Origin: Conexibacter sp. DBS9H8
Lineage (GTDB): Bacteria > Actinomycetota > Thermoleophilia > Solirubrobacterales > Solirubrobacteraceae
Direction: 5' to 3'
DNA length: 64,000 nt
Assembly: GCF_023330685.1 (NCBI RefSeq)
Contig: NZ_CP097128.1
Location: 496,001 to 560,000, forward strand
Each line of letters starts with the position of its first letter. The stretch's first letter is position 1. The position numbers and the translations under genes are program-made. Under the pieces are notes generated by a model. It saw only the letters and a list, made by a program, of their open reading frames with translations. It was not told where the DNA came from and searched no databases. Shown here in pieces: positions 26,301 through 35,180 of this stretch.

Positions 26301-28859
26301 TCAGGACACGTAGCGCCGTAGCGTCCGGCTCCAGGTGCCGAGCCATGGCCATCCGGCCTGCGGCACGATTCGGGCTTTGAGTCGGTAAGCGTGTCCGGCG
26401 GCTGCGGCAGGGACGGGAAGTACGGCGCTCCAGCGGCCTTGCGCGTTGGTGCGGATCGGCTCGCGGATCGGCTGCCACCCGAGCGGATCGCCGCTGGCGG
26501 TCTCCCACAGCTGCACCAACACCCCACCAGCCGGGATGTACCCGCCGAGCACCCGGCCGGTGGCGTGGACCACGTGGCCGCGGCCTGGAGTGAGGCGGGC
26601 GGGCAGATGGATCAGGAGGTGGCTGCGGGCGATGATCGGCTGTACCGCGGTGGTCGCCTGCACGGTCGCGGTGCCGGGGTAGGTGAAGATCAGCTCGCCG
26701 GAGGGTCCATGCACGGGATAGGTGAACTGCCCGTACTGGTTCGTCGTGACTGTCCCGAGTGCTTGGCGCGGCCAGTTGCCCTGCGGCTGTCTGGACACAT
26801 CGATCACCGCGCCCGGCACCGCCCGCCCACTGACGCTGAGCAGGCCAACGACACGCTGCGCGGCGTGCCAACGCAACCGGATCGTGTCCGCCGCGACCCG
26901 CTCCCACCGGCAACGCCGCCGGCCATGATGGCGCCCGCACACACGCTCGCGAACAGTGTTCGGGACGAGGATGGTGTGGCAGGAGCTGTGGTGCCGGGCG
27001 CAGTAGCGCCGGGTGCTGCGTGTGCGGTGCGCCGCCGAGCAGCGGCGGTGGTGCTCGCAGAGCACCAGGACCTGATGGGCCTGCGGTGCGACGCTCACTC
27101 CGGACGGGGTGCCGTACGCGGCGATCTGCAACACCTCGCTCGCTGCCGGCCCGCTCACCCCGGCGTTGGTGACCGCGTGACAGGAGATCTGATGGGGCCC
27201 GTTCCCAGCGACCGGCACGGTCATGCTCGAACTGGCGGCGGTCTGCGCCGCGCCGCCGTCGACGCTGCATACGATCTCAGCGATCCCGGACGGTGCGGCG
27301 CTCTGCTCGCTGCCGCTCACAAGCACCGTCTGCGCGCCCTGGTCGGTCGCGGGCGCCGGTGGCGCACCGGAGAACGCGACCTGCGGAACCGCGTCGTCGA
27401 CCTGCACCACCTCGCTCGCGCTCCCCGACATCCCAGCCGCGGTGCTCGCGGTACACGTCACCGTCCAGATCCCGGTAGCGGTCAGCTTCACACTCCCCGA
27501 CGTCCCGGAACTGGTGCTCGCGAGCTGCTGACCGGCCTGCCCGTTCACCGCTACGCAGGACACGCCGTCGACCCCGCTCTCCACGACCGGCTCCGAGCCG
27601 CCGGCGACGACCGTCGGCTGACCGCCGTTCCACGCCGGCGCCGCCAGCACGTTCGAGAACGCCACGCTCGGCTTCTGTTCGTCGATCAGCACGGTCAGCG
27701 ACCCGCTGCCGGTGTTGTGCACGCCCTGCGGATCGACCGCGTTGTTTGAGACCGTGCACTGGATGTCGTGCCGGCCATTGCCATCGACCGTGACATCGGA
27801 TCCGGCGCTCATCGTCAACGGGTTGCCATTATCGGCGCACGACAGGCTCGAGACCCCCGAAGGCCCGACGATCGGCTGCACGTGCACGGTCACCGCATGA
27901 TCGGCGCCGCTCCACGACCCCGGGCTCGGATCGTTGACCGCGCTCAACGCCACCGACGGAGCCTGATTGTCGATCTGAAGCGTCGTCGAGGACGAGCTCG
28001 TGTTCCCCGCGGCGTTGGCATCCTGGACCGTGTAGCCCGACCTGCCGTTCGGGAACTCCGTCGTGTCGAGCGTCGCGTTCCACGGCGTGTTGTTCGGGCA
28101 CTGCTGCCAGGTCGTCCCGTTCGGGATCGAGTTCTGCGACGGGGTGGTCCCGTCGATCGTGTAGGAGTAGGTGCAGACCCCGCTGGGATCCGAGCCGACC
28201 AGCGTCGCGTTCCACGGATCACCGGCCGGGTTCCAGATCCACCCCCCGCCCGTGTAGAACACGTTCCCCGGGCCCACAGCCGTGAGCGACGGATCACTCG
28301 TCTCGGTCGCCGTCAAACTGAAACTCGGGACATAGATCTGCGCGAAATCGCTGCACGACGCCGCGCCGCAGGTCAGCTGAAACCCGACATACGGGCTCGA
28401 ACCGCTGAACCCCGGGCACGCGCTCGTGCCGAGCTGGATCGTCTCGTTGCTCGCCGGCGACCACTGGCACCCACCACCTGACCAGTACGCGCCCCCGCCC
28501 CACTGATTGCCGTTGTTGACGTTCGTGACATACACGCCGTTGAACGTAAGGCTGTTGATCGTGATCCCCGCCGGCGCGTCGATCTCCCCCTGCGCATAAG
28601 CGCCCTGGCTGACCGCGAACCCCTGACTCTGCAGGTAATCAGCGTTCAACGTCTGCCCCGAGCTGCCGTTCCCGCAGTACATCATCGCCCCGGTCGTGTG
28701 AAAGCTCGTCAACGCGCACGTCGACCCGCCCTGCCCCGCAGTGCTCGCCAACGTCAACTGCCCAGCCGTCGCGGCCGGTGCCCCCGCCAGCCCGACCGCC
28801 GCGAGCACGGCGACCAGACCCGCGAGCCGACCCGGCGATGCCCACGCGAACGGTCTCAT
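26301..28859 (-). CDS. large secreted protein with Ig-like repeats
   Basis: 852 residues. A signal peptide is clear (residues 1-32: basic start, LAGLVAVLAAVGLAGAPAA, cleavage near ATAG). The middle contains at least four ~85-residue repeats of the type QxPSVxFSxV...SWSG... ending in VQVDD, resembling bacterial Ig-like domains, and the C-terminal ~200 residues contain Cys/His-rich and beta-type (carboxypeptidase-regulatory-like) segments. Probably cell-wall associated or released. No catalytic motif is seen. It lies beside the mobilisation genes and may be cargo. Confidence 0.7.
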   Translation of the reverse strand: MRPFAWASPGRLAGLVAVLAAVGLAGAPAATAGQLTLASTAGQGGSTCALTSFHTTGAMMYCGNGSSGQTLNADYLQSQGFAVSQGAYAQGEIDAPAGITINSLTFNGVYVTNVNNGNQWGGGAYWSGGGCQWSPASNETIQLGTSACPGFSGSSPYVGFQLTCGAASCSDFAQIYVPSFSLTATETSDPSLTAVGPGNVFYTGGGWIWNPAGDPWNATLVGSDPSGVCTYSYTIDGTTPSQNSIPNGTTWQQCPNNTPWNATLDTTEFPNGRSGYTVQDANAAGNTSSSSTTLQIDNQAPSVALSAVNDPSPGSWSGADHAVTVHVQPIVGPSGVSSLSCADNGNPLTMSAGSDVTVDGNGRHDIQCTVSNNAVDPQGVHNTGSGSLTVLIDEQKPSVAFSNVLAAPAWNGGQPTVVAGGSEPVVESGVDGVSCVAVNGQAGQQLASTSSGTSGSVKLTATGIWTVTCTASTAAGMSGSASEVVQVDDAVPQVAFSGAPPAPATDQGAQTVLVSGSEQSAAPSGIAEIVCSVDGGAAQTAASSSMTVPVAGNGPHQISCHAVTNAGVSGPAASEVLQIAAYGTPSGVSVAPQAHQVLVLCEHHRRCSAAHRTRSTRRYCARHHSSCHTILVPNTVRERVCGRHHGRRRCRWERVAADTIRLRWHAAQRVVGLLSVSGRAVPGAVIDVSRQPQGNWPRQALGTVTTNQYGQFTYPVHGPSGELIFTYPGTATVQATTAVQPIIARSHLLIHLPARLTPGRGHVVHATGRVLGGYIPAGGVLVQLWETASGDPLGWQPIREPIRTNAQGRWSAVLPVPAAAAGHAYRLKARIVPQAGWPWLGTWSRTLRRYVS

Positions 28860-28890
28860 CCCAATCTCCCCGCTACCACTCCTGCGCGCG

Positions 28891-29460
28891 TCAGCCGATC
28901 GGGCAGGACACGCTGACCGCGATCCCGTCGTTCACCGGCTGCCCGGCGGAGTTGAAGACCTGGAACTGCCAGCCGATCACGTACCCGCTGGTGTCGTGGT
29001 ACTCCGACTCGGTCACGGTGTCCGCCGAGGACGGCGCCAGCGACGTCGGGTTCGGTGCCTGCACAGGCGTCGCCGTCGCCGCACAGGTGTTGACGACAGT
29101 CGGAGCGGCGCTCGGCCGAAACTCATACGCACCGTTGAGCCCGGCCGTCAGCGTCCCACCTTGCTGGACGCGGACCTGCCCGCCGGGTTCAGCAACCCCG
29201 AAGGCGGTGACTGGCGATGGCCCCGCCGGACCCTGCACGCCCTGCGGTCCCTCGGGCCCCCGCACATTCCAAGTGATCCGATGCTGCCCGCGTCCGCAAC
29301 GCGGCTTGACGAGCAGGACCCGCGCGTGAACCTCGACACACCCTCGGATCACCTTCGGCCCGCCGCTCGGTGAGGCGAGCGCATAACCACTGCTCGCTGC
29401 AACCGCGGACAGCACGCTGACGGCAGCGATCTTCAGGGCTCTGGACGGGAGTTGACGCAT
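28891..29460 (-). CDS. small secreted/anchored protein with short collagen-like stretch
   Basis: 189 residues from ATG 29460, preceded by AAAGGAGCC. The N-terminus has a basic start and hydrophobic IAAVSVLSAVAASSGYALA (signal peptide or anchor). GPEGPQGVQGPAGPSP is a short Gly-X-Y run; the rest is beta-rich with two Cys, one at the extreme C-terminus. It is 31 bp upstream of the large secreted protein on the same strand, so the two may be expressed together. No known enzyme family. Confidence 0.65.
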   Translation of the reverse strand: MRQLPSRALKIAAVSVLSAVAASSGYALASPSGGPKVIRGCVEVHARVLLVKPRCGRGQHRITWNVRGPEGPQGVQGPAGPSPVTAFGVAEPGGQVRVQQGGTLTAGLNGAYEFRPSAAPTVVNTCAATATPVQAPNPTSLAPSSADTVTESEYHDTSGYVIGWQFQVFNSAGQPVNDGIAVSVSCPIG

Positions 29461-29489
29461 CGGAGTGGCTCCTTTCGGGGAGGCGAACG

Positions 29490-30389
29490 TCATAGGATGG
29501 GCGGGAAGGAGCGCGACGAGCTCTGGTGGTTCTGCACCGGGGCCGAAGGTGGCGCGGACGTTTGAGCCGGCGGGGCCGGCTCGCGTGTCGACGAGAAGCC
29601 GCTCGGGGAACTCGAGAGAGCCTGCGGAGTGCCGCTCGGATTGACCGCACCCGCGGCGTTGACAGATCTGGTGTGGCGAACCAAGCGGCGCCTGCTCGCC
29701 CGGTGATGCGTGGGCACGCGAACGCCCCGCGCCACCGTGACGATCGACTTGCGCAGTTCAGCGATGACGAGCGCCATCGGCAGCAACGTCGCACGGGCAG
29801 TATGCGCGTGGGCTGACGCGGTCACCGGCGCGGCATTGGCCGGCCTGCCAGCGGGCCGGCCGCGAGACGCCGCGGTCCCGCCGGCGAGCGTCATCAAGGG
29901 CAGCGAGACAGCGACCACCGCAACGGAAAGCAGCACCTTGCGCGGCCGACCGCGAACGCGCTCAGCCGCGTCACGGGCGGGACTCGCACGATGGACCGCA
30001 CCCTCGCGCGCGTAAATCGGCGTGCGCGTCGGTCGCTCGGACGGTGCGGTGATCTCGTCGGCATCGCGGCCTCTGTCTGCCGTGGGCGCGACGGGCGGTT
30101 GGGACGGTGGGGCGTTTGGCGACGGTTCAGTCGCCGTTCGCCAGCCGAGCGACGGCTGGCGCTCTGTGTCAGACGTGGTGCCGGTTCGCCCGGGAGCTTG
30201 TTGCGCCGAATCGCTCGCGGAGTGAGCACCGGCGGTAAATTGACCGAGCAGCGAGCGGGCGCCGAGGCTGTCCTCGTCAGGATCAACGGATTGCGACGGC
30301 GACTCGGCGGCGCGGCGGCGCGCCTGGAAGTCGACTTCGGTCACGACTCGGCGGAGGTCGAAGTCGCCGTTACCCGAGAATTCGTTCAT
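29490..30389 (-). CDS. hypothetical membrane protein, Pro/Ser/Ala-rich
   Basis: About 299 residues from ATG 30389. A disordered, charged N-terminal half is followed by one membrane segment (KVLLSVAVVAVSLPLMTLAG), then an Arg/Ala/Ser/Pro-rich tail. No domain recognised. Divergent from the HTH gene at 30458 with a 68-bp gap, and codirectional with the secreted-protein genes. Type-II membrane topology is inference. Confidence 0.5.
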   Translation of the reverse strand: MNEFSGNGDFDLRRVVTEVDFQARRRAAESPSQSVDPDEDSLGARSLLGQFTAGAHSASDSAQQAPGRTGTTSDTERQPSLGWRTATEPSPNAPPSQPPVAPTADRGRDADEITAPSERPTRTPIYAREGAVHRASPARDAAERVRGRPRKVLLSVAVVAVSLPLMTLAGGTAASRGRPAGRPANAAPVTASAHAHTARATLLPMALVIAELRKSIVTVARGVRVPTHHRASRRRLVRHTRSVNAAGAVNPSGTPQALSSSPSGFSSTREPAPPAQTSAPPSAPVQNHQSSSRSFPPIL

Positions 30390-30457
30390 GGGACCCAGCG
30401 GGCTACGATACCATCTGTTGACGCAGGATAAGCGCAACCCGGAGAGTGCTCTCTCGC

Positions 30458-30715
30458 ATGTCCACTTCCAATCCAGACGAACTGCTGACCGTCGCCGAGA
30501 TCGCGCGCGAGCTCAAGTACACCGAAGCGACGATCCGCGTCTGGATCAAGCAGGGCCGACTCCGCGCGATCCAGGCGACAAACCGGGAGTACCGCGTGCG
30601 CCGCTCCGATCTTCAAGCGATGCTCAGCAAGCAGGAGCCCCAACCGACCGGGCCTACGGAGGTTGCGTCCCTGGAGGACTCATTGGTCGGGCAGTTCACG
30701 CACGATGACGCTTGA
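30458..30715 (+). CDS. excisionase-like helix-turn-helix protein
   Basis: 85 residues. LLTVAEIARELKYTEATIRV and WIKQGRLRAIQATNREYRVR form the MerR/excisionase-type winged HTH. Such proteins act as recombination directionality factors or small regulators on mobile elements. GGAGAG at 30441-30446 precedes ATG 30458. Its 3' end overlaps the next gene by 11 bp. No integrase is adjacent, so the regulatory role is equally possible. Confidence 0.75.
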   Translation: MSTSNPDELLTVAEIARELKYTEATIRVWIKQGRLRAIQATNREYRVRRSDLQAMLSKQEPQPTGPTEVASLEDSLVGQFTHDDA

Positions 30716-31133
30716 CCGCGCGATGACCCAGCTGCGGGTCGCGGAGGCGAGCTGGCAGAACGCGCTCAAACAGCACCGCACGGCCCCTCCGGACGCCGGC
30801 TACCCCCGTCGTCTGCGGGAGCTCGCCGACGCCTGCGAGCAGCAGCAGATCGCCTACGACTACGCCGCGACGCAGGGGCTCGGGTGGAAGCCGCTGCCGC
30901 CGGCCAAGCGCCCCGCCCCCCACGAACTCAGCCCTGAGAGCGGTCGCCCTGGGCCGCCTGAGACGTGGCAGGAGTTCGATCAGGCGATCGAGGACCTCTC
31001 ACGCGCGTTCGAGGGAATCAGCGTCGCGGCGATCGCCCGAGCGTTCGGCGAGCTCTCGCGGATCGCTCGGGCTCTGTCTGCCGCGGTCGCAGACCACGGC
31101 AGCGAGCAGGCGCGGGGACGTAGACCGGCGTAA
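30705..31133 (+). CDS. hypothetical protein translated with excisionase-like gene
   Basis: 142 residues from ATG 30705, predicted largely alpha-helical (ASWQNALKQHRTAPPDAGY; EFDQAIEDLSRAFEGISVAA). No family recognised. It overlaps the HTH gene and shares its promoter. Common in mobilisable elements as a small accessory gene, but no function can be assigned. Confidence 0.55.
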   Translation: MTLDRAMTQLRVAEASWQNALKQHRTAPPDAGYPRRLRELADACEQQQIAYDYAATQGLGWKPLPPAKRPAPHELSPESGRPGPPETWQEFDQAIEDLSRAFEGISVAAIARAFGELSRIARALSAAVADHGSEQARGRRPA

Positions 31134-31823
31134 GCGCGGCCGGTCGGTCGCTCGCCGCGACCGCTATCGGCTCGGGGAGTCATCGGTGCTCGGTGGTGCC
31201 GGGACCCATGCGGCCTGGAGGCGCCGCAGCGCTGGAGATCCGATTACAGCGCGCCCGCCCGGAGGTACTGGAACCCGTCGTGGGTCGCCTCATCAACGAG
31301 GTTCGGCGGCTTGGCCGAGACCTCGGGCGGCACGCTGGTCGACCCTTCGGCTGGGCGCACATCGATCACCGCCCGCCCGCGGTACACGCGGGCGATGAGC
31401 TCCTGGCGGTCGATCGTTTCGCGGCCGGGCCGAGGTAGTCGGGGGCGGCGCGTTAGCACCTGCAAGCGCTGCGCGCCGCCGGGAGCAAGCAGTGCGCTGA
31501 CTGCCGCTCGCATAACGGAGGCGTCGATGAGGGCCCTGGCGTGCTTCCCGCTCGGGAACGAACTCGAGGTGCCGGGGCCTCGATCCAGATCGTGGCGGAG
31601 CCATCACGCGGTTGGTGGTGCCGGGCGTGATCGCTGTCGGCTCACGTGATCGCGCCGCCATCGTCCTGCGGCGGGATGCCGGTCGCCGGTCTCGTCGCTC
31701 CCGCGCCGTTGCGCTTGCAGCGACTATCTCGGCACCGGCGCGGATCCGGGCTGCGCCGGTGACCTGACCCTTTGCGGGGACACGAGAGCAGAGCGGATGC
31801 TGGAGCTCGACGGTCCCGAGCTG
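31134..31823. other. intergenic stretch without a convincing gene
   Basis: 690 bp. Short open frames occur on both strands (one minus-strand frame at 31244-31513 is the least bad) but none has a recognisable domain or an SD-supported start. Possibly decayed mobile-element DNA. Confidence 0.45.
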
Positions 31824-32339
31824 CTACGGCCGCCGCAACGCGCGCACGAGGACGGCGGGGTGCAGAGCCATCTTTGCTCCGACGACCACGGCGAAAGCGA
31901 CCAGGCCAAGCAGCGGCCGGAGATGCGGGCGGATCCGTTGTATTCGACCGTCCGGGGCCAGCTCGACAACCATCGCATCGCCAAGCTTGAACGGGCCAAC
32001 ACGGGCCTCACCGCACAGCAACGCCACCTTGCCGTCGGTCACCTCGTCTTTCCAGGTGAGACCTGTCAGCGACCCGTACACAGCGTCGAACAAGACGCGT
32101 AGGTCGCCTTGGCCCCGGAAGACCATGCGTCCGGAGATCGGCGACACAAGTTCGGCGTCGACCGCGAGCTCCGACATGAACCCGCCAACGTCCCCGGCTT
32201 GCGAGGCGACGCGGAACCGCTCGATTGCATCGTGCACGACCACGATTGTCTCATCCCACGTTGAGAACGACGACTTCGCTTGCCCGACCGCGACGGCGTG
32301 CTCACGCGTCGGGCGGTCCTTCTGCAACCGCGCAGACAC
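31824..32339 (-). CDS. SnoaL/NTF2-like protein with C-terminal membrane segment
   Basis: About 171 residues from a GTG at 32339 (start uncertain; the open frame extends upstream without family resemblance). VVVHDAIERFRVASQAGDVG and DAELVSPISGRMVFRGQGDL are typical of the NTF2/SnoaL fold. The C-terminus LLGLVAFAVVVGAKMALHPA looks like a membrane helix, unusual for this fold. Divergent from the SLATT gene; a link to it is not implied by the sequence. Confidence 0.55.
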   Translation of the reverse strand: MSARLQKDRPTREHAVAVGQAKSSFSTWDETIVVVHDAIERFRVASQAGDVGGFMSELAVDAELVSPISGRMVFRGQGDLRVLFDAVYGSLTGLTWKDEVTDGKVALLCGEARVGPFKLGDAMVVELAPDGRIQRIRPHLRPLLGLVAFAVVVGAKMALHPAVLVRALRRP

Positions 32340-32556
32340 CAGGCGGCGATCACAAGCGTGGCGTAGGACTCGTGCGCGACCAGGACGGCCGCGTCGCTGG
32401 ATCGTCGCCAAAGCGCTCGCGATCCTGCAGGCGGGCCCGAGATGGAAACGATCGTGTCCGTGCGGGCTGGCCCGGCGGCGGCGCCAGTGGCCAGCCTGAT
32501 CCGCGCCCTCCCGCGAACTGACGGGGTGTCGCCGGTCCGCGCGACAGAATGAGACC

Positions 32557-33162
32557 ATGACCGGCGCGAACAGACCGCCGTCCGAGCCAGGATTGACAAT
32601 CAGCGGCGGTCGGTTGCCGGGGCCTGTGACGAAGCTCCTTGAGGATTGGCGCACGATGGCGCTAAAAGCATCTGGGAGGCACTCGGCCGCGTGCGACAAG
32701 TACGAGCGATTGGACTCCTTCTATGGCGTCGGGAGTACTGTCCTGACCGCGATTGTTGGCTCGACGATCTTCGTCACCTTGCAGAAGACGGCTAGTGAGG
32801 CAATCCGGATCATTGCCGGCTTAGTGGCCGCTATCGCAGCCGTCGCCTCTGGGATCCAGACAGCGGCTAAGTACGGTCAGCTGGCGGAGCGCTACCGACA
32901 GGCCAGCCGCCATTACGCCACGGTGGCGCGGCGCATCGACGAACTCCTGGCGGTACCGCCACCCGCTGGACAGTTGACCAGCGTCCTGAATCAGCTGCGC
33001 AAGAGTCTCGACGACGCTGGGGCGATGGCACCCAACGTGCCGCCGCGGATCTGGAGAGTGAGTCCCAACGAAGAACATCGTCTCGCCTTTCCGTCCCACC
33101 ACGACGCGCTCGACCAGGCGCGCCACGAGGCTGGCGCGCAGAGCGCCGAGAAGACGGAGTAA
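32557..33162 (+). CDS. SLATT-domain 2-TM protein (candidate defence effector)
   Basis: 201 residues. An N-terminal helix with HSAACDKYERLDSFYGVGST leads into two adjacent membrane segments (about 57-75 and 83-103), then SGIQTAAKYGQLAERYRQAS and a helical tail. Helix, two TM segments and the conserved K/R-x-x-x-A-E-x-Y/H-R pattern are the SLATT layout. These domains are predicted pore-forming effectors found with nucleotide-sensing or SIR2/SLOG proteins in prokaryotic conflict systems. A SIR2-like gene follows 185 bp downstream on the same strand. Confidence 0.65.
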   Translation: MTGANRPPSEPGLTISGGRLPGPVTKLLEDWRTMALKASGRHSAACDKYERLDSFYGVGSTVLTAIVGSTIFVTLQKTASEAIRIIAGLVAAIAAVASGIQTAAKYGQLAERYRQASRHYATVARRIDELLAVPPPAGQLTSVLNQLRKSLDDAGAMAPNVPPRIWRVSPNEEHRLAFPSHHDALDQARHEAGAQSAEKTE

Positions 33163-33347
33163 TGGACTGGTCCGCCGGTGTAGCAACCGGTCTCGCCCGT
33201 GCCGGTTGGGTCCCCTGACCGGACCCCGTCTGTCGCCAAACCAGTTGCCGGCAGGTTGCCACCGCCTTGACGAATGCACTCGTGAGCCACAGCGAAGGAC
33301 GCCCGCGAACTGCGCCGTGGGGACCCAAGGCATAGGCTGTGCTCGTA

Positions 33348-34433
33348 ATGCTTCTAGTGATCTTCGGCGCGGGCGCGTCCTTTGACAGCGCCGACGTTCC
33401 GCAGATGCCGGTTAGACCGTGGCTGCGGCCTCCCCCGCTTGCAAAAGAACTCGCCGATAAGCGGTTCAACGAGATTGCGGCAGAACTACCAAACTGCTTG
33501 CCGATCATCGACCGGCTGAGACACCGCATGGCCGACAATCCAGACGCATTCTCGCTCGAGACAGAACTGGCGAAACTCACAGAGGCGTCGATCGACTCCG
33601 CAGAGCGACGCCAACAACTAGCCGCCTTCCAGATCTACCTCCACCGCGTCGTCGCGAAAGCCAGCAACGAATGGATGAACGCAACCGCAGGACTGACCAG
33701 ATACCTCACGCTCCTGAACTACATCTACGACTGGCACTGCCAGACGGGCATGGCAGTGCGACTGGCGACGTTCAACTACGACCTGCTCCTCGACGCCGCC
33801 GCGGCCGGCCTCGTCGCAGACTGGCGTCTCTACACCTTCGAGGACTACATCAGCCGCAGCGACTTCCGACTTTTCAAGCTCCACGGATCTACGTCCTGGT
33901 CACGAGTGCATCACTTCAACCGCCACACCAGATCCGTGTCGGCCGCCATGGAACTCGCGGCCGCCAACCAGCTCGGCGAAGGCCTGCTCACAGCCGACCC
34001 ACCACGAGAAGACGCCCTCTCCTCGCATGATCCCGACGCGGGGCATACGACCTACTCGGTCGCTCTTCCTGCGATCGCGATTCCGATGGAAGGAAAGACC
34101 ACCTTTGAGTGCCCGGAGCCCCACATCGCTGCTCTTCGTGCCGACCTGCCGGAGGTAACACAGCTGCTTATCGTGGGATGGCGGGCGGCCGAACCACATG
34201 CCGTCGAACTCCTTGCAGGGTCCGCGCCGCAGGAAGGACTTCACCCTGCCTACGCGCTAGGAATCGTCAGCGGCAGCGAGCAGGACAGCGAGGAGACCCT
34301 TCGCAATCTCAACCCCGTAGCGGCTCGCGGACGGCTCGCATTTACAGAGGCCGGCGGCTTTTCCGCCTTCATAGGGAATCTGGGAGCGCACATGACCGCG
34401 CTGCACGACGCGACCCCGCGCGGCAAGCCCTGA
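33348..34433 (+). CDS. SIR2-like domain protein (candidate defence NADase)
   Basis: 361 residues from ATG 33348. LLVIFGAGASFDSA (2-15) is the SIR2 nucleotide-binding GAGAS loop, ATFNYDLLLD (~141-150) matches the T-N-Y-D motif, and FKLHGSTSW (~176-184) is the KLHGS-x-x-W strand typical of bacterial SIR2_2 defence proteins, many of which deplete NAD on infection. No additional sensor domain is obvious, so the SLATT protein upstream may be the partner. Base composition is lower in GC than the flanking chromosome. An IS66 remnant begins right after the stop. Confidence 0.75.
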   Translation: MLLVIFGAGASFDSADVPQMPVRPWLRPPPLAKELADKRFNEIAAELPNCLPIIDRLRHRMADNPDAFSLETELAKLTEASIDSAERRQQLAAFQIYLHRVVAKASNEWMNATAGLTRYLTLLNYIYDWHCQTGMAVRLATFNYDLLLDAAAAGLVADWRLYTFEDYISRSDFRLFKLHGSTSWSRVHHFNRHTRSVSAAMELAAANQLGEGLLTADPPREDALSSHDPDAGHTTYSVALPAIAIPMEGKTTFECPEPHIAALRADLPEVTQLLIVGWRAAEPHAVELLAGSAPQEGLHPAYALGIVSGSEQDSEETLRNLNPVAARGRLAFTEAGGFSAFIGNLGAHMTALHDATPRGKP

Positions 34434-34435
34434 GT

Positions 34436-34972
34436 ACGTATTCAGGGGGTCGCGCAGGCGTTTTCGGGTTGGGGGCGTAGTTATGGAGCGTGAAGCGTGA
34501 GGAGTTGCGTGAGGCGATCGGTCGTGATCCGGAGTCGGTGATCGATCTCGTGTTCTCGTTGATGGCCAAGGTCGAGGAGCTCGAGCGTCGTCTCGCTCAG
34601 AACTCGTCGAACAGCTCGCGGCCCTCATCGTCAGATCCTCCGGACGCTCCGAAGCGGCCGGCGAGGAAGCGGTCGGGCAAGAAGCGTGGCGGGCAGTCCG
34701 GTCATCAGGGCCGTCATCGTGAGATGGTCAAGGATCCGGATGAGATCGTCGAGCATGTGCCTCAGCGCTGCTCGGGCTGTGAGGGTGATCTGGCTGGTGG
34801 GGAGCGGGTCGGCGGTCCGGTCGCTCATCAGGTCTGGGAGCTGCCGGTTGTGGCGTGCTCGGTGACCGAGCATCGCCGTGCCCGGGTTCGCTGCCGATGC
34901 TGTGGCAAGGCGACGCTCGCGCCGATCCCAGAGGGCGTGCCGGTCGGGGCGTTCGGTCCGAATAGAACTATG
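34436..34972 (+). mobile_element. IS66-family remnant
   Basis: Begins with a GTATTCAGGGGGTCGC-type end at ~34437 and contains only the 5' part of the transposase. It stops abruptly near 34965, where family similarity is lost. Only the left end is present; the rest was removed, probably with the arrival of neighbouring elements. Confidence 0.6.
34490..34972 (+). pseudogene. IS66 transposase (TnpC) N-terminal fragment
   Basis: About 160 residues: a helical start (LMAKVEELERRLAQNSSNSS), the basic KRSGKKRGGQSGHQGRHREM linker and a zinc-finger region with CSGCEGDL and VRCRCCGKA, as in IS66 TnpC/DUF6444. The alignment ends at VGAFGPN, before the DDE catalytic domain. It cannot transpose. Confidence 0.8.
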
Positions 34973-35180
34973 GGCAACCACCAGCAGCTTGGTGGCCGCG
35001 CCCGTTCCTAGACAGCGGACCGCGACGAACACAGGGTCATGAGGTAGCCAGCCCTCGCATATCAGTCTGGAATCGCATCCGCACGACTGAGCGCCTGGTC
35101 TCGCGCCGTCCCGGGAAGCCCGCCCCTCCCAGCAGACCCCGCCCGCTCAGACGGAGAGTTCCGCGCGGGCACTTGATGTC

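Noticed and set aside
31244..31513. Short minus-strand open frame as a possible gene
   Set aside because: No domain, no SD and no coupling; not separable from chance in high-GC DNA.
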